A DNA stretch of 64,000 nucleotides from Dysgonamonadaceae bacterium (lineage in GTDB: Bacteria > Bacteroidota > Bacteroidia > Bacteroidales > Azobacteroidaceae), in NCBI GenBank assembly GCA_031289145.1, contig JAITQA010000067.1:1-64000 (forward strand). Direction: 5' to 3'. This document shows positions 8,887 through 19,100 of this stretch, piece by piece (the stretch's first letter is position 1; each line of letters opens with the position of its first letter). The position numbers were made by a program, and so were the translations under genes. The notes below the pieces were generated by a model that saw nothing but the letters and a program-made list of their open reading frames with translations, did no database searches and was not told where the DNA came from.

Positions 8887-9956
8887 TAGTCCTTTATAAG
8901 CCCCATGCTGAGCCAATTGGCCAATGCCTGACGGTTGTTGTCCGACAGATAACGTTTTTGGTCGTTAATGTTCTGCATATTGGCTAACTCAATAAAAAGA
9001 GCTACAGGCTTGGCGTTTTTCATCACATAAAGCGGGCGCGTCGATACGGTCCCGGAAAAGCCCCTGCCCGGCTGGTGTTTGTTGTATTGCTCCCTGAATG
9101 TCTTTACCATGGTCTCTGCCAGCTGTTTACTCTTTTTCTTATTGGCAGCCTCACTCTGGTGATAGAAAAACACATCCAACTGCTGCTTTTTACTTCTGCT
9201 GTCCAAATGAATAAAAATCGCTCGTTGGTACTTTTCTTTCGCCTTACGGCTTAGGGAATTGACTGCGTCGCAACGTTGTTTCAGCCGTTTCAACTGATTC
9301 AGCGGAATCGTTTTTCCCATGCAAGTTTCATTTTTGCTATTATTCAGGTATTTACCGTCCCGAATCCCATCTTTAGGGTCTTTTATAATAATGTGAACGG
9401 TCGCCCCGTGCTCCAACAAATTCCGGGCGAGACGCAGTACAATATCGTATGCGTATTCATCTTCATGTAAATTTTTACCGTCAACTTTGGCGATAGCGCC
9501 GCTATCGGGGCCTCCATGTCCGCTCACCAAGAAAAAACAAGCGCCCGACAGCATATTATCCTTAACGGTATATTCTTCATACATTTTTCCAAACAAAGGC
9601 AAGCGATGTGTTTGTTGTTTTGTACGTGCTTGAGTATCCGGAGATTTTTGAATCAGTTGTTCGTCGGCAATTGATTCAAGAATTTCAGTTTCTTGTTTGG
9701 CTATTTGTTTTTTCGTTTCTGCCTGGTCGACAATCGACGGCAAAAGATAGGTGACTCCATTCAATAAACTGTTATTTTTCCCTAATTTATTTTTATTCAA
9801 TTTTATAAATTCATCATAATTAGCGACAGCATCCCTGTCATGACGTCTCAAAAACGCATAAATGCCTTCTCCGCTCCGGGGAGTATCCTTATCTTGGGCA
9901 AATGAGGAGAGTATGGCGAACAATAGAATAAGGACTATGGAATAATTTTTTTTCAT
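8871..9956 (-). CDS. Secreted LysM-like N-acetylmuramoyl-L-alanine amidase
   Basis: Probable zinc amidase cutting the bond between MurNAc and L-alanine in peptidoglycan. From the ATG at 9956 it is 361 aa with a signal peptide (MKKNYSIVLILLFAILSSFAQ type). A LysM-like segment at about 25-72 (GEGIYAFLRRH...LLNGVTYLLP) could bind the wall. The Amidase_3 core follows: first ligand region SGHGGPDSG (145-153), glutamate in HEDEYAYD (164-171), a third ligand region IFIHLDSR, and a C-terminal catalytic glutamate in LFIELANMQN. The third motif departs from the usual HANA, so activity is likely but not certain. It is monocistronic and convergent with trxB. Confidence 0.8.
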   Translation of the reverse strand: MKKNYSIVLILLFAILSSFAQDKDTPRSGEGIYAFLRRHDRDAVANYDEFIKLNKNKLGKNNSLLNGVTYLLPSIVDQAETKKQIAKQETEILESIADEQLIQKSPDTQARTKQQTHRLPLFGKMYEEYTVKDNMLSGACFFLVSGHGGPDSGAIAKVDGKNLHEDEYAYDIVLRLARNLLEHGATVHIIIKDPKDGIRDGKYLNNSKNETCMGKTIPLNQLKRLKQRCDAVNSLSRKAKEKYQRAIFIHLDSRSKKQQLDVFFYHQSEAANKKKSKQLAETMVKTFREQYNKHQPGRGFSGTVSTRPLYVMKNAKPVALFIELANMQNINDQKRYLSDNNRQALANWLSMGLIKDYQQSE

Positions 9957-10134
9957 ACGTAAATGAATGTGATGATGTGACAATATGCTAATAAATTAGC
10001 CTAAATCCGATGATGCTACAAATGTACATGAATTTTCCGAATATCGGATATTTTTTACTAATTATTTACCACTCACTATTCACCATTCATTCTGTTTCTT
10101 TCACCCGATTTATGGTAATCCGCGTTTATTTTTG

Positions 10135-10142
10135 TACATTTG
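10135..10142 (+). promoter_or_regulatory. -7 box of the alkaline phosphatase gene
   Basis: TACATTTG fits TAnnTTTG. A transcript would begin near 10149, giving a leader of about 64 nt before the ATG at 10213 and excluding the longer frame that opens at 10132. Confidence 0.6.
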
Positions 10143-10212
10143 CAGCGTAATTGCTATCGCATCAATTACGCAATTTATTCAGTTATTTAATTTATTCAAT
10201 ATTATTACTAAA

Positions 10213-11856
10213 ATGAAACGAATTACAAGTATTTTACTTTTTGCACTTTTCGCTATAAGTTTGATGGCTCAGAACAAAGACATCAAAAACGTTATTGTAT
10301 TAATTCCCGATGGTACATCCTTGGCTTCCGTATCGGCTGCACGCTGGTATCAGCGGTATAACCATCCGGAAATCACTAAATTGAACATTGACCCCTATCT
10401 TTGCGGGACGATCCTGACCTATTCTTCTAACGCGCCTATCGGAGATTCGGCGCCCACTACCTCCTGCTATATGACCGGTTATCCGAGCCGGGCCGGATAC
10501 GTGGCTACCTATCCGGTTGCCGACCCGAAAGGCGACATCATCCCGATGGACCCGGACAAAGCCTACCAACCGCTGATGACGGTTCTGGAAGCCTCCCGGA
10601 TTTCGTTGAATAAATCGACCGGCCTGGTTTTCACCTGCGAGTTCCCGCATGCAACCCCTGCCGATTGTGCGGCGCACAGTTATAGCAGAAGCAAATATGA
10701 ATGGATTGCACCTCAAATGGTTCACAATAAATTAGATGTTGTGATAGGAGGAGGAGTCGGCATCCTGAGAGATGAAGATAAACAATATCTCTCCGATGAA
10801 GGATACGGTCTTTTTACAAATGATATTGATAATTTCCGCAACTACCAGGGCAATAAGATGTGGGCATTATTCAAAGACAAGGATATGTCCTACGACATTG
10901 ACCGTAACCCGGCCGAAGAGCCTTCGCTGGCGGAAATGACACAAAAAGCCATTGAAAAATTATCCCGAAATAAAAACGGATTTTTCCTGATGGTGGAAGG
11001 CAGTAAAATAGACTGGGCGGCGCATGCCAACGATGCCGCAGCTATTATTACCGATATGCTCGCTTTCGATAAAGCCTGCGGTGTAGCATTTGATTTTGCA
11101 AAAAAAGACGGAAAAACCTTGGTAATAGTCGTTCCGGACCACGGTAACAGCGGATTCAGTATCGGTTCGCGTAAGTGCCCCGGCTATTCAAGCATGTCGG
11201 CTGAACAATTGTTCGGTAACGTTTCCCAATTTAAAACCAGTGTAGAAGGCCTTATCGCCCAATTACACAACACAGACCCGGCCAACCTGAGAAAAGTTGT
11301 CAACGACTTGACCGGTATCTCTTTAGATGATGAAGAATACAACGAATTGCTGAAATGCGCCGATTACAAACGAAGCTCTCTCTCGGACGAGGAACGGATG
11401 CGGGGAACACAACTGACAAAAGTAGTTGCCGGAATCTTGGATAAACGCACCTGCTTCGGATTTACCACAACGGGCCATACCGGAGAAGAAGTGTTTCTGG
11501 CCGTCTATGATCCTACACCCCAACGCATGACCGGCCATCATACCAATATAGAACTGAATACTTACCTCCGCCGTTCACTTGGTTTCAAACAAAATTTGGA
11601 ATCGCTGACCGACGCATATTTCGCTAAACATACGGATGTTTTTAAAGATTACACCTGTTCTATCCAAACATTGAATGATATTCCGGTGTTGGAAGTGAAA
11701 AAAAATGATGTAGCGGTGCTGGAAATCCGACCGAATACAGATATTATCAAACACAACGGAAAAGAAGTGAAGTTGAACAGTGTTGTTGTCTATGTAGATA
11801 AAAACAATACTTTCTATTTGCCGCAATCTCTTCGAAATTTATTAGCGACGAAATGA
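10213..11856 (+). CDS. Secreted alkaline phosphatase
   Basis: Phosphomonoesterase of the alkaline phosphatase superfamily (EC 3.1.3.1), 547 aa, exported by a signal peptide (MKRITSILLFALFAISLMAQ). Visible active-site elements are the metal-binding Asp in VIVLIPDGTS near residue 32, the nucleophile region GDSAPTTSCYMTG near 78-90, EGSKIDWAAHAND with metal ligands near 262-274, VVPDHGNSGF near 310, and the late histidine in FTTTGHTGEEV near 420. It likely frees phosphate from organic esters in the periplasm. It is monocistronic, with no PhoB-type box recognised. Confidence 0.93.
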   Translation: MKRITSILLFALFAISLMAQNKDIKNVIVLIPDGTSLASVSAARWYQRYNHPEITKLNIDPYLCGTILTYSSNAPIGDSAPTTSCYMTGYPSRAGYVATYPVADPKGDIIPMDPDKAYQPLMTVLEASRISLNKSTGLVFTCEFPHATPADCAAHSYSRSKYEWIAPQMVHNKLDVVIGGGVGILRDEDKQYLSDEGYGLFTNDIDNFRNYQGNKMWALFKDKDMSYDIDRNPAEEPSLAEMTQKAIEKLSRNKNGFFLMVEGSKIDWAAHANDAAAIITDMLAFDKACGVAFDFAKKDGKTLVIVVPDHGNSGFSIGSRKCPGYSSMSAEQLFGNVSQFKTSVEGLIAQLHNTDPANLRKVVNDLTGISLDDEEYNELLKCADYKRSSLSDEERMRGTQLTKVVAGILDKRTCFGFTTTGHTGEEVFLAVYDPTPQRMTGHHTNIELNTYLRRSLGFKQNLESLTDAYFAKHTDVFKDYTCSIQTLNDIPVLEVKKNDVAVLEIRPNTDIIKHNGKEVKLNSVVVYVDKNNTFYLPQSLRNLLATK

Positions 11857-11914
11857 AATGGGTGCATTGTAAATTGTCGCACTCATCGTAAGCATGTAAC
11901 ACTTTTTCATTCAA

Positions 11915-12130
11915 TGCTTAACGATTAGCAGGAGGGTGTCTCCATGCGTTCGCTTCGCTCTCTTAGTCGACATGACGGCGAAATCTTTTTTGGAGGGAAG
12001 CGGGAAAGGCAAAGAAACGGCGGCTAAGCCGCCGTTTCTTTGCCTTTCCCGCTTTTTCCCCATCAATCGGAACGTCATGTCGACCGCAGCGAAGCGGAGT
12101 GGAGACACCTCCTGAACAACCGTTAACCAC
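11915..12130. repeat. Palindromic MITE-like repeat, copy B
   Basis: Outer arms: TTAACGATTAGCAGGAGGGTGTCTCC (about 11918-11943) pairs imperfectly with GGAGACACCTCCTG...CCGTTA (about 12101-12126). Inside are two GTCGACATGACG-type cores in opposite orientation and a perfect 26-bp palindrome (listed separately). Borders and cores are shared with copy A at 41-159. The region of 280 bp between the phosphatase gene and the GH18 gene holds nothing else. Confidence 0.75.
11999..12057. terminator. Perfect 26-bp hairpin, probable bidirectional terminator
   Basis: Positions 11999-12024 and 12028-12053 are perfect reverse complements around a TAA loop, and the right arm runs into TTTTT (12053-12057). It lies between the convergent alkaline phosphatase and GH18 genes, so a terminator role fits. 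The stem is far longer than typical terminators, and it sits inside palindromic repeat copy B, so its origin is probably the repeat element. Confidence 0.65.
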
Positions 12131-12136
12131 TGCCAA

Positions 12137-13267
12137 TTATTTCTTCATACACGTTTCCCAAACGGCTCTCCGTAACGTTCCGGAGCTATCGTCGCCATCA
12201 TAATCCCAGTACATAATTCCTTTCATTCCTTTTCCCAGCAGCCATTCTCCTTTGATAGCGATGCTTTTCTCGTTATCGTATCCGCAATAATATTGCCCGT
12301 TGAATGTGACATAAGGAACAGAAGCCGCCTCGTCCCAGTTGTCAATCTTATAGGTTCTTGTGTCAAATTTAACTATTTCGCTGTAGTTGATTGCCATAGG
12401 AGATGACGAAAACGAATGTCTTCCGTAAAAAGGAATACCCAATACTAATTTATCCGCTGGCATTCCGGCGTCAAGATAGGCTTTCACCGCACGTTCGCAA
12501 TCCTGAAAAGCCGCCGCCGATTTCAAGGCGGACTGATGGCGCGGCGCTTCGTCCATGTCGTAAGTCATGATATTGACCATGTCTACATAAGGAGCTACGC
12601 CGGCAATGTCGATGTAGCGGGAACCGTCACCCGATTTTTCCAGTCCTTTACAATAGCCTGCATACGTGAGCAGGTAGCTTTTACCCAAAGTTTCGCGCAA
12701 TTCTTTCATCAGTAGAACATGATTGGCCACATCCGCTTTCAAATCAAAAACGCCGCCGACGGCCCATGTAAGACCCGGAAATTCCCAATCCATATCTACT
12801 CCGTCGATATTCCATTTTTGCAGGAAACTTTTGCAATCTCTGGCAAACGCTTTCCGGTATTCATCCGATTTAGCCAAAGCCGAAAAGCCGCCTCCCTGAT
12901 GATTATCCGCATTTTCAATATTATTGGTAAAAGCAATGGAGATTTTCAAATTCGGATAGCTCTTTTTCAAATTGACTATTTGTTCAAACCGCGCCTCATT
13001 GCCCTCTACTTTGAAGCCTTTGTATTCGCCATTGTCCATATACAATTCGGCAAAAGAATAAAAAAGATGGGTGAAATAAGCCGGGTCGGGAATGGATTTG
13101 CCGTAATAAGTGACATAAGCATTCACTACACGTCCTTCTACTTTTTCGGGTAAATCACCCTTGTTTCCACTTCTGCTGCCGGTTATATAATCGTCGTCGC
13201 CGCAGGAAACGAACAAACTCACCGCAACAAGCGTTGCAGCTATTAAAATAGTTTTTGTTGATTTCAT
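12137..13267 (-). CDS. GH18 chitinase-like surface lipoprotein
   Basis: Glycoside hydrolase family 18 enzyme (chitinase or endo-beta-N-acetylglucosaminidase class), 376 aa. A lipoprotein signal ends at Cys22 (lipobox FVSC) followed by acidic residues GDDD, a surface-export-like pattern in Bacteroidota. The GH18 signature DGVDMDWE at 155-162 supplies the D-x-x-D-x-D-x-E motif; Glu162 is the predicted acid. MTYDMDEAP and the late Trp in YWDYDGDD also match the barrel. It has its own -7 box beside the terminator of the SusC/D operon. The substrate could be chitin, a peptidoglycan-like or N-glycan chitobiose core. Confidence 0.9.
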   Translation of the reverse strand: MKSTKTILIAATLVAVSLFVSCGDDDYITGSRSGNKGDLPEKVEGRVVNAYVTYYGKSIPDPAYFTHLFYSFAELYMDNGEYKGFKVEGNEARFEQIVNLKKSYPNLKISIAFTNNIENADNHQGGGFSALAKSDEYRKAFARDCKSFLQKWNIDGVDMDWEFPGLTWAVGGVFDLKADVANHVLLMKELRETLGKSYLLTYAGYCKGLEKSGDGSRYIDIAGVAPYVDMVNIMTYDMDEAPRHQSALKSAAAFQDCERAVKAYLDAGMPADKLVLGIPFYGRHSFSSSPMAINYSEIVKFDTRTYKIDNWDEAASVPYVTFNGQYYCGYDNEKSIAIKGEWLLGKGMKGIMYWDYDGDDSSGTLRRAVWETCMKK

Positions 13268-13287
13268 TTTTATTCAGAATTAAAAAA

Positions 13288-13295
13288 CAAATATA
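13288..13295 (-). promoter_or_regulatory. -7 box of the GH18 gene
   Basis: On the minus strand this reads TATATTTG, matching TAnnTTTG, 20 nt before the GH18 start codon. It abuts the terminator hairpin of the upstream operon, so GH18 may be expressed apart from susCD or only by read-through. Confidence 0.5.
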
Positions 13296-13337
13296 AAAAC
13301 CGGAAACGAGGACAATACTGTCTCATCTCCGGTTTTT
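13295..13337 (-). terminator. Terminator of the SusC/SusD operon
   Basis: An inverted repeat: AAAAACCGGA...GAG.ACA pairs with TGTCTC...TCCGGTTTTT. On the minus strand the stem ends in GGTTTTT, as a rho-independent terminator would. It lies 11 bp after the stop of the surface lipoprotein gene and before the GH18 gene. Confidence 0.7.
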
Positions 13338-13348
13338 GAAGTAATACC

Positions 13349-14251
13349 TTATTCTACCGCTGTAAAGAAATAGTAACTTGCATCATAATCCCAGTCGTCG
13401 CCAGTACGGTTGTAGGTACCCGGCAAGCAGAGAATCATGTTGTTTTCATCAATACTCAGGATATAATACGGCGTACTTGTGCCGGAGAATGCTTGCCAAG
13501 ATTTATCCGTAGCAATAAGCCGAATGTCGGTAATTACTTCTCCTCCAATCTCCTCGCCACGGTCTTCGTGACTAAAACCCCAGCCGCCGGTTCTCAAAAC
13601 AGCGTCGCTTTGGTCGTAAATGGTCAGTTTGTTGCCTGCAATTTCAAATACCATTTTTTGTCCGAATTCAGCGGCGGTCAGTACGCTCGCGCCACTTTGG
13701 TAGTTGCTTTGCCCCGGCACCATGTCATAATACTTCCATGCGCCGTACATACCGTTGTAGAAAGCCAGCGGATGATTGAGCAACTTCCATGTTTTCTTGG
13801 CCGTTTTGTCGGCTTTGTCTTGAGCGCCGGACAGGAACGTCATATACTCATCAAAGCAGTTGGTAACGGTAACGGAAAACGTGGCCGATGTTACGGCGCT
13901 TCCACCGGATAATCCCACAAAATAAATCTCATACGTGCCGTTGCCTGCGTAAACAATCGTATCGTGGTCGGTACGGAATTGTCGTATGCCGGTAGGCGTA
14001 TTGACAAACCATGTACCCGGAATGTCTTTCCGCGCATTGTTGATGACTACATATTGGTCTCCCTCTATTTTGTTGTCGTCGTTGGGAATGGGTTGCGTAA
14101 TCGAGAGAGCCGCCGTCAGGCCTTCGCTTGTAATTGGATCGCCGATACTATTCAAAAAATCATCGCGCAGGCTTGTGTCTTCGATAGGGTCGCAAGCAAG
14201 CATACCGAATGCTACTAGCGCGATTGTGAACATATATAATTTTGTTTTCAT
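13349..14251 (-). CDS. SusE/F-position surface glycan-binding lipoprotein
   Basis: A 300-aa lipoprotein (Cys20 in GMLAC) encoded 21 bp downstream of susD, the usual place of the outer-surface glycan-binding protein of a polysaccharide utilisation locus. It seems to have an Ig/PKD-like N-terminal domain (about 30-130, ending ATFSVTVTN) and a C-terminal domain rich in Trp and Tyr (WKLLNHPLAFYNGMYGAWKYYD, DDWDYDASYYFF) that could contact sugars. No enzymatic motif is seen. Function is inferred from position and composition. The operon terminator follows directly. Confidence 0.75.
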   Translation of the reverse strand: MKTKLYMFTIALVAFGMLACDPIEDTSLRDDFLNSIGDPITSEGLTAALSITQPIPNDDNKIEGDQYVVINNARKDIPGTWFVNTPTGIRQFRTDHDTIVYAGNGTYEIYFVGLSGGSAVTSATFSVTVTNCFDEYMTFLSGAQDKADKTAKKTWKLLNHPLAFYNGMYGAWKYYDMVPGQSNYQSGASVLTAAEFGQKMVFEIAGNKLTIYDQSDAVLRTGGWGFSHEDRGEEIGGEVITDIRLIATDKSWQAFSGTSTPYYILSIDENNMILCLPGTYNRTGDDWDYDASYYFFTAVE

Positions 14252-14272
14252 AACTATTTTGTTTTTAAATGA

Positions 14273-16096
14273 TTACATATTATTCCAGTCTTTAAACAGC
14301 GCTTCGGCGCCCCAGCCCGGGTTTTGAGTTATAGCGCCATTGGAACGGTCGATTTCCGATTGAGGAATGTACCAGTACCCTTGTGTCGCCTGCAAACGCG
14401 CTTTGTAGTCGTATTGCACCATCGGCACAACCTCCGCTGCATTGATTACCGTAAAACCGTTTTGATTGTTCAGCGCGTTACCGGCATCTTCGAGCGAAGG
14501 ACCCGACCAGCGGAGCAAGTCAAACCAGCGAATAGCCTCGAAAGCCAACTCGTACCGCCGTTCGTTTTTGATGGCTTCGAGCGAGTAACCAACTGGAGCC
14601 AGATGCGAGCGGGCGCGTACAAGGTTCAAACCTTCGGCGTCTTCTTTCAGTTCCGATTGCATCAACAATACATCAGCAAAACGTATCAGAATCAAATCGG
14701 GAATCTGATGGATGGTTTGCGACGGCGAAGGAACCGAAACTTCGGGAAACAAGTGAGGGCCAAAAGGCTTGAATGCACCGTCGTAGAAAGAATTGACGGC
14801 AATATACTTCTTTTGGTGATATCCGGTTTGTTCGTAGTAGCGTTTTGCCACGGTATAGTCCGGTTCGTCGGCGTCCAGTTTGCGGTCGCCAATCAATATG
14901 CCGCCGCCATTGGGGTCTATTGCGTTATACGACCAGATAGAGCCTGATAAGCGCGGGTCTTGGGTGAACCCGTCGGTGTAGGTTTGTGCTGCCGCCCATG
15001 CTTTCCAATCATTTACCAAAGCGGGCGAAACCGGACCGGCTCCCCAACCCTGACCGAAAGGATAACGTTCTTCGAAGGTCGAATTGTCGTGCGATGGCGA
15101 GAAATAAGTGATGGTGGTATTGCTGTACATGGTATTGTCCCATCCGTTGCCCTGCAATTTGTGCTTGTTGGCAAAAACAGTTTCTACCGAGTTCAAGCCT
15201 TCCCAATGCAAGCCCTTGTTGACTGCATACTGATACTTATAAGCGCCGCTGTTTTGATTGGTAGCGTCGTTGGTGTAAGCCCACAGGTTGCGTTGGTCGG
15301 AAACCAGACGGTGTCCCGAATTATCGACGCAATCGTTAATCCATGTAATAACTTGCTGTTTGGTAATGCCGCCCGGCAGTTCGGTTTTAGCATAGCGTCC
15401 GGTGTAGAACAGAAATACGCGCGCCATCATGGCTTCAGCCGCATACTTGGTTGTATGACCTGCCTGCGGGTCGTTGCCGAGATAAGCTACTCCGTCGGGC
15501 ATCAACTCGATTGCATTTTTCAGGTCGGAGGCAATTTGTAGATACACATCGTCCACCGAAGCACGATCCAATTGCTCCATATCTATACCCAAACGCACGG
15601 GTACGCCGCCAAATATCTGTACTAACTCATTGTAGGCATACGCCCGCAGAAAATATACTTCACCCAAATAGCGGTTTTTTTCTGCCGGACTTGTCCATCC
15701 CGTGAAACTTTCGAAACCCAGCAAAGCGCTGTTGGCACGGAAAATCAGTTGATAAGAGCGTTGCCAAATTCCCGGATTCCAATAAGTGCCGTCCATAGCG
15801 CCCAAAAAGAAATCGGGATTGGTATAGCGCAAAAAGTTCATGGCGCAGTTGTCGGAACCTGAGAGGTTGCCGCCCAGCCCTTCGTCGCCGGCCAACTGTG
15901 CAAGGAAAAACGACGATGATGTTTCGGGGCTTTCAAAGAGCATTTTTGCATATACTCCTGTCAGCATTTCATTGGCTTCCTGTAGGGTTGACGGATAATT
16001 ATCGTTGGATTTGCTCGTTAGCGTTTCTGTATCCAGAAAGTCCTCGCAGCTCACCAAAAATGTCATTGCAAATAATAATATTCCTATTTTTTTCAT
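14273..16096 (-). CDS. RagB/SusD family nutrient-uptake lipoprotein
   Basis: Outer-membrane lipoprotein of 607 aa that captures oligosaccharides and hands them to the SusC barrel. Signal peptide with Cys17 (FLVSCEDFLD, a classic SusD start). The family patterns are present: TLQEANEMLTGVY near 40-52, the TPR-like helices around EVYFLRAYAYNELVQIFGGVPV near 125-146, and the C-terminal RRYELAFEAIRWFDLLRW near 520-537. It starts 12 bp after the susC stop and is co-transcribed with it. The glycan specificity cannot be read from sequence, but the GH18 and GH9 neighbours suggest a beta-1,4-linked glycan. Confidence 0.95.
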   Translation of the reverse strand: MKKIGILLFAMTFLVSCEDFLDTETLTSKSNDNYPSTLQEANEMLTGVYAKMLFESPETSSSFFLAQLAGDEGLGGNLSGSDNCAMNFLRYTNPDFFLGAMDGTYWNPGIWQRSYQLIFRANSALLGFESFTGWTSPAEKNRYLGEVYFLRAYAYNELVQIFGGVPVRLGIDMEQLDRASVDDVYLQIASDLKNAIELMPDGVAYLGNDPQAGHTTKYAAEAMMARVFLFYTGRYAKTELPGGITKQQVITWINDCVDNSGHRLVSDQRNLWAYTNDATNQNSGAYKYQYAVNKGLHWEGLNSVETVFANKHKLQGNGWDNTMYSNTTITYFSPSHDNSTFEERYPFGQGWGAGPVSPALVNDWKAWAAAQTYTDGFTQDPRLSGSIWSYNAIDPNGGGILIGDRKLDADEPDYTVAKRYYEQTGYHQKKYIAVNSFYDGAFKPFGPHLFPEVSVPSPSQTIHQIPDLILIRFADVLLMQSELKEDAEGLNLVRARSHLAPVGYSLEAIKNERRYELAFEAIRWFDLLRWSGPSLEDAGNALNNQNGFTVINAAEVVPMVQYDYKARLQATQGYWYIPQSEIDRSNGAITQNPGWGAEALFKDWNNM

Positions 16097-16108
16097 AAAT
16101 GTTTAATT

Positions 16109-19100
16109 TTAAAATTTAATATTTACTCCTATCATATATGTCCGCGCGCTCGGATAGAATCCAAGGTCGATACCTTTTGTATAAGAGTCTCCCGCACTGT
16201 AACCGATTTCGGGGTCCATCCCCGAATAGTCGGTAAAGGTGAACAGGTTCTGAGCAGTTACATATATCTTCAATTGCTGAACAGGAACATTCGGCAGCAG
16301 TCGTTTGAAATCGTAGCCAAGCGTTATATTTTTGATTTTCAGGTAGTCGCCGTCTTCCACATAAATATCGGATATATAGCTGTAATTGGTACTCGACGAG
16401 CTGGACAATTTCGGTAACTTGTTGGAAGTACCTTCGCCGTGCCAACGATTGAATACGTCGGTGGTGTAATTGTTGAGCGGCGACGAAACAAAGTCGCGGT
16501 AGCATTTCATAATCTGATGTCCAAAAGCTCCATAAGTGGTAACAGCCAAGTCGAAACCTTTGTAGCCTACATTCAACGAGAAGCCCAAAGTCATAGCGGG
16601 ATGCGGATTACCTATTTTGGTGCGGTCATCGGTATCAATTACGCCGTCTTGGTTGGCGTCCACCCAAATCAGGTCGCCCGGTTCGGGGGAACCCAGTTTG
16701 GCGCCTGCATATTCGTCGATTTGTTTTTGGGTTTGCCATACGCCGGCTGTTTTATAACCGTAGAAGAAGCCCATCGGTTGTCCTACTTCGATGCGGTAAC
16801 TTTCGGGTGCGGTTCCCCACAAAATACCCGGACTTCCGTTGATATATCCGTTTTCGTTAGCAATTTTAACTACTTCGTTTTTATTAAAGCCCAACGACAA
16901 ATTGGCGCCATAAGTAAAGTCTTTACCAACATGGTCGTTCCAACGGAAGATGGTTTCAAAGCCGGTGTTCTTCACGTCGCCGCCATTGGCATAGGCAGCG
17001 CCCGATCCCAAATAGACAGGAATCGGCGGAGTTAATAACCAACCGGTTGTTTTACGTTGATAAAAGTCAAATTCAAAACTCAAGCGTTCTTGCAGGAAAC
17101 GGGCGTCAAGACCCAAGTCAATCATGGTTTGTACTTCCCATTTCAGGTTGGGGTTGGTCAGGCGCATGGGATAGGAAGCGACGGCAGGGTCGCCCATTGA
17201 GTTGCCAAACGGATAACCCAACGTACCGCTCGTGGTAATCAAGGCCAAATGTTGGTTGCCGGTTACCCGGCTATTTCCGTTTTGTCCATACGAAAGGCGC
17301 AGTTTCAGGAAGTCGATGCCCCCTTTAGCGTCTTTCCAAAAATCTTCGTTGCTGATGACCCAACCGGCCGAAACTGAGGGGAAATAGCCCCAGCGATGAC
17401 CGCGTGCAAAAACAGAAGAAGCGTCGGCACGCATAATCAGGCTGGCCAAATATTTTTCTTGATAATTGTAATTGACCCTGCCAAAGAATGATGCCAAAGA
17501 GCTAAAACCATAAGGAGCGCCGGTTAAAGACACTACGGTTTTACCGGGAACGTTACTTAAATAGGCATGGTCATAGTCCGTGAAAGAAGATTCGGTATTT
17601 GCACCGCTGATACTTTCGCCGTAACCCGATTTTGACATGCTTTGGCCAAGCAATACGTCAAAATTATGTCCGCCTTCCAAATCGAATACATAATTCAAGG
17701 TGTTATCCAAGGTCCACGAATGGCCTACACTTTGCGATTGCGAAACGCGGTCGATGCCTCCCAACACGGTGGATGACAAAGGCTGGTGAGCGGGCGTGTA
17801 GGCGCGGTAGGAAGATGCGCCGAAATTGTAGCCGTATTGCGAGCGGAATTTCAAGTTCTTAATGGGTTGCAGTTCGATATAAGCAGATGCTTGCAGCCCG
17901 TACGATTTGCTGACATTCTGATTGCCGGTATAATCCATATAGGCAATCGGGTTTTTGTTGGCGCTGTTCGACACATCCCAGTTATAACCGTCTGCCGTCT
18001 GGTCGGCGAGGATATAATAATTGCCGTCGGCATTGTAGGCGTGCATCAATGGACTCATGATAATCATATTATGTACCGAGTTCCAATAAATATCATCGCG
18101 TGGCACTGTCCCGTTCATTTCCTGATAGCGATAATTCAGGGTTTCGCCCACTTTCAACAAATCAAAGTCTTTTTGTTTAAAAATCACCTGATCGGTATTC
18201 AGCCTGAAGTTTACCTTTTGGAGGTCGGGCATCGCGTCCGGTACGCCCATGGTAGCCTCCTGACTCAAATAGGAGATGCCCATGGCGGTGCTTGTGCGAT
18301 CCGTTCCGCTGGTAATACTGATAGAATGGCTTTGTGTAGGTGCATTTTTGTTGATGATTTCTTTCAGCCAATTGGTACCCGTCCAAGACCCGTTTTGGAT
18401 AGCTGTTACGTCGGCTGTCGGCAGGAAATTTGCCCAGTTGTATGCAGGCAAACCATTGATAATCTGCGATTCATCCTGAATAAGCATGTATTCCTCCGCA
18501 TTGAGGATGGTGGGAATTTTGTAGAGATTTTGTACACCGTAGTAAGCGCTGTAAGCTACGTCAAACTTACCCTTTTTTCCTTTTTTAGTGGTAACGAGGA
18601 TGACGCCGTTGGCCGCCTGCACGCCGTAGATAGCGGCCGATGCAGCGTCTTTCAATACGTCGATGCTTTCGATGTCGTTGGGACTAAGCGCGTCGATGCT
18701 GGCTCCGGGAACTCCGTCCACCACGTAGAGCGGGGTATTGTTTCCGTTAGTGCCCAAGCCTCGGATGTTTACTTTAAATCCATCGCCGATAAAACCGCTG
18801 GTTTGCGTAATTTCAACCCCCGGAGCCTGACTTTGTAAAGCGCCCAATATGCTTGAGGTGTTCAATTTGGCAATATCTTCTCCTTTCACCTGCACCGTAG
18901 CGCCTGTAACCAATTTCTTTTTCTGAACGCCGTAGCCCACTACAACTAACTCGTCCAAAAGATTATTGTCTTCAAGCAAGATAATTTTTAGATCCGCACC
19001 GGCCTTTACTTCTTGTGTTTTAAAACCCAAGTAGGAAATAACCAGCGTAGCGTCCGATTGAACGGAAAGCGAAAATTTCCCATCCAAACCGGAATACGTT

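Noticed and set aside
14324..15541. Plus-strand open frames of 207 and 193 aa inside susD
   Set aside because: They are antisense shadows of a clear SusD gene, with no promoter box or domain support.
17786..18838. 350-aa open frame on the plus strand inside the susC gene
   Set aside because: It is fully antisense to a strongly conserved SusC frame, has no recognisable domains, and reflects codon bias on the other strand.
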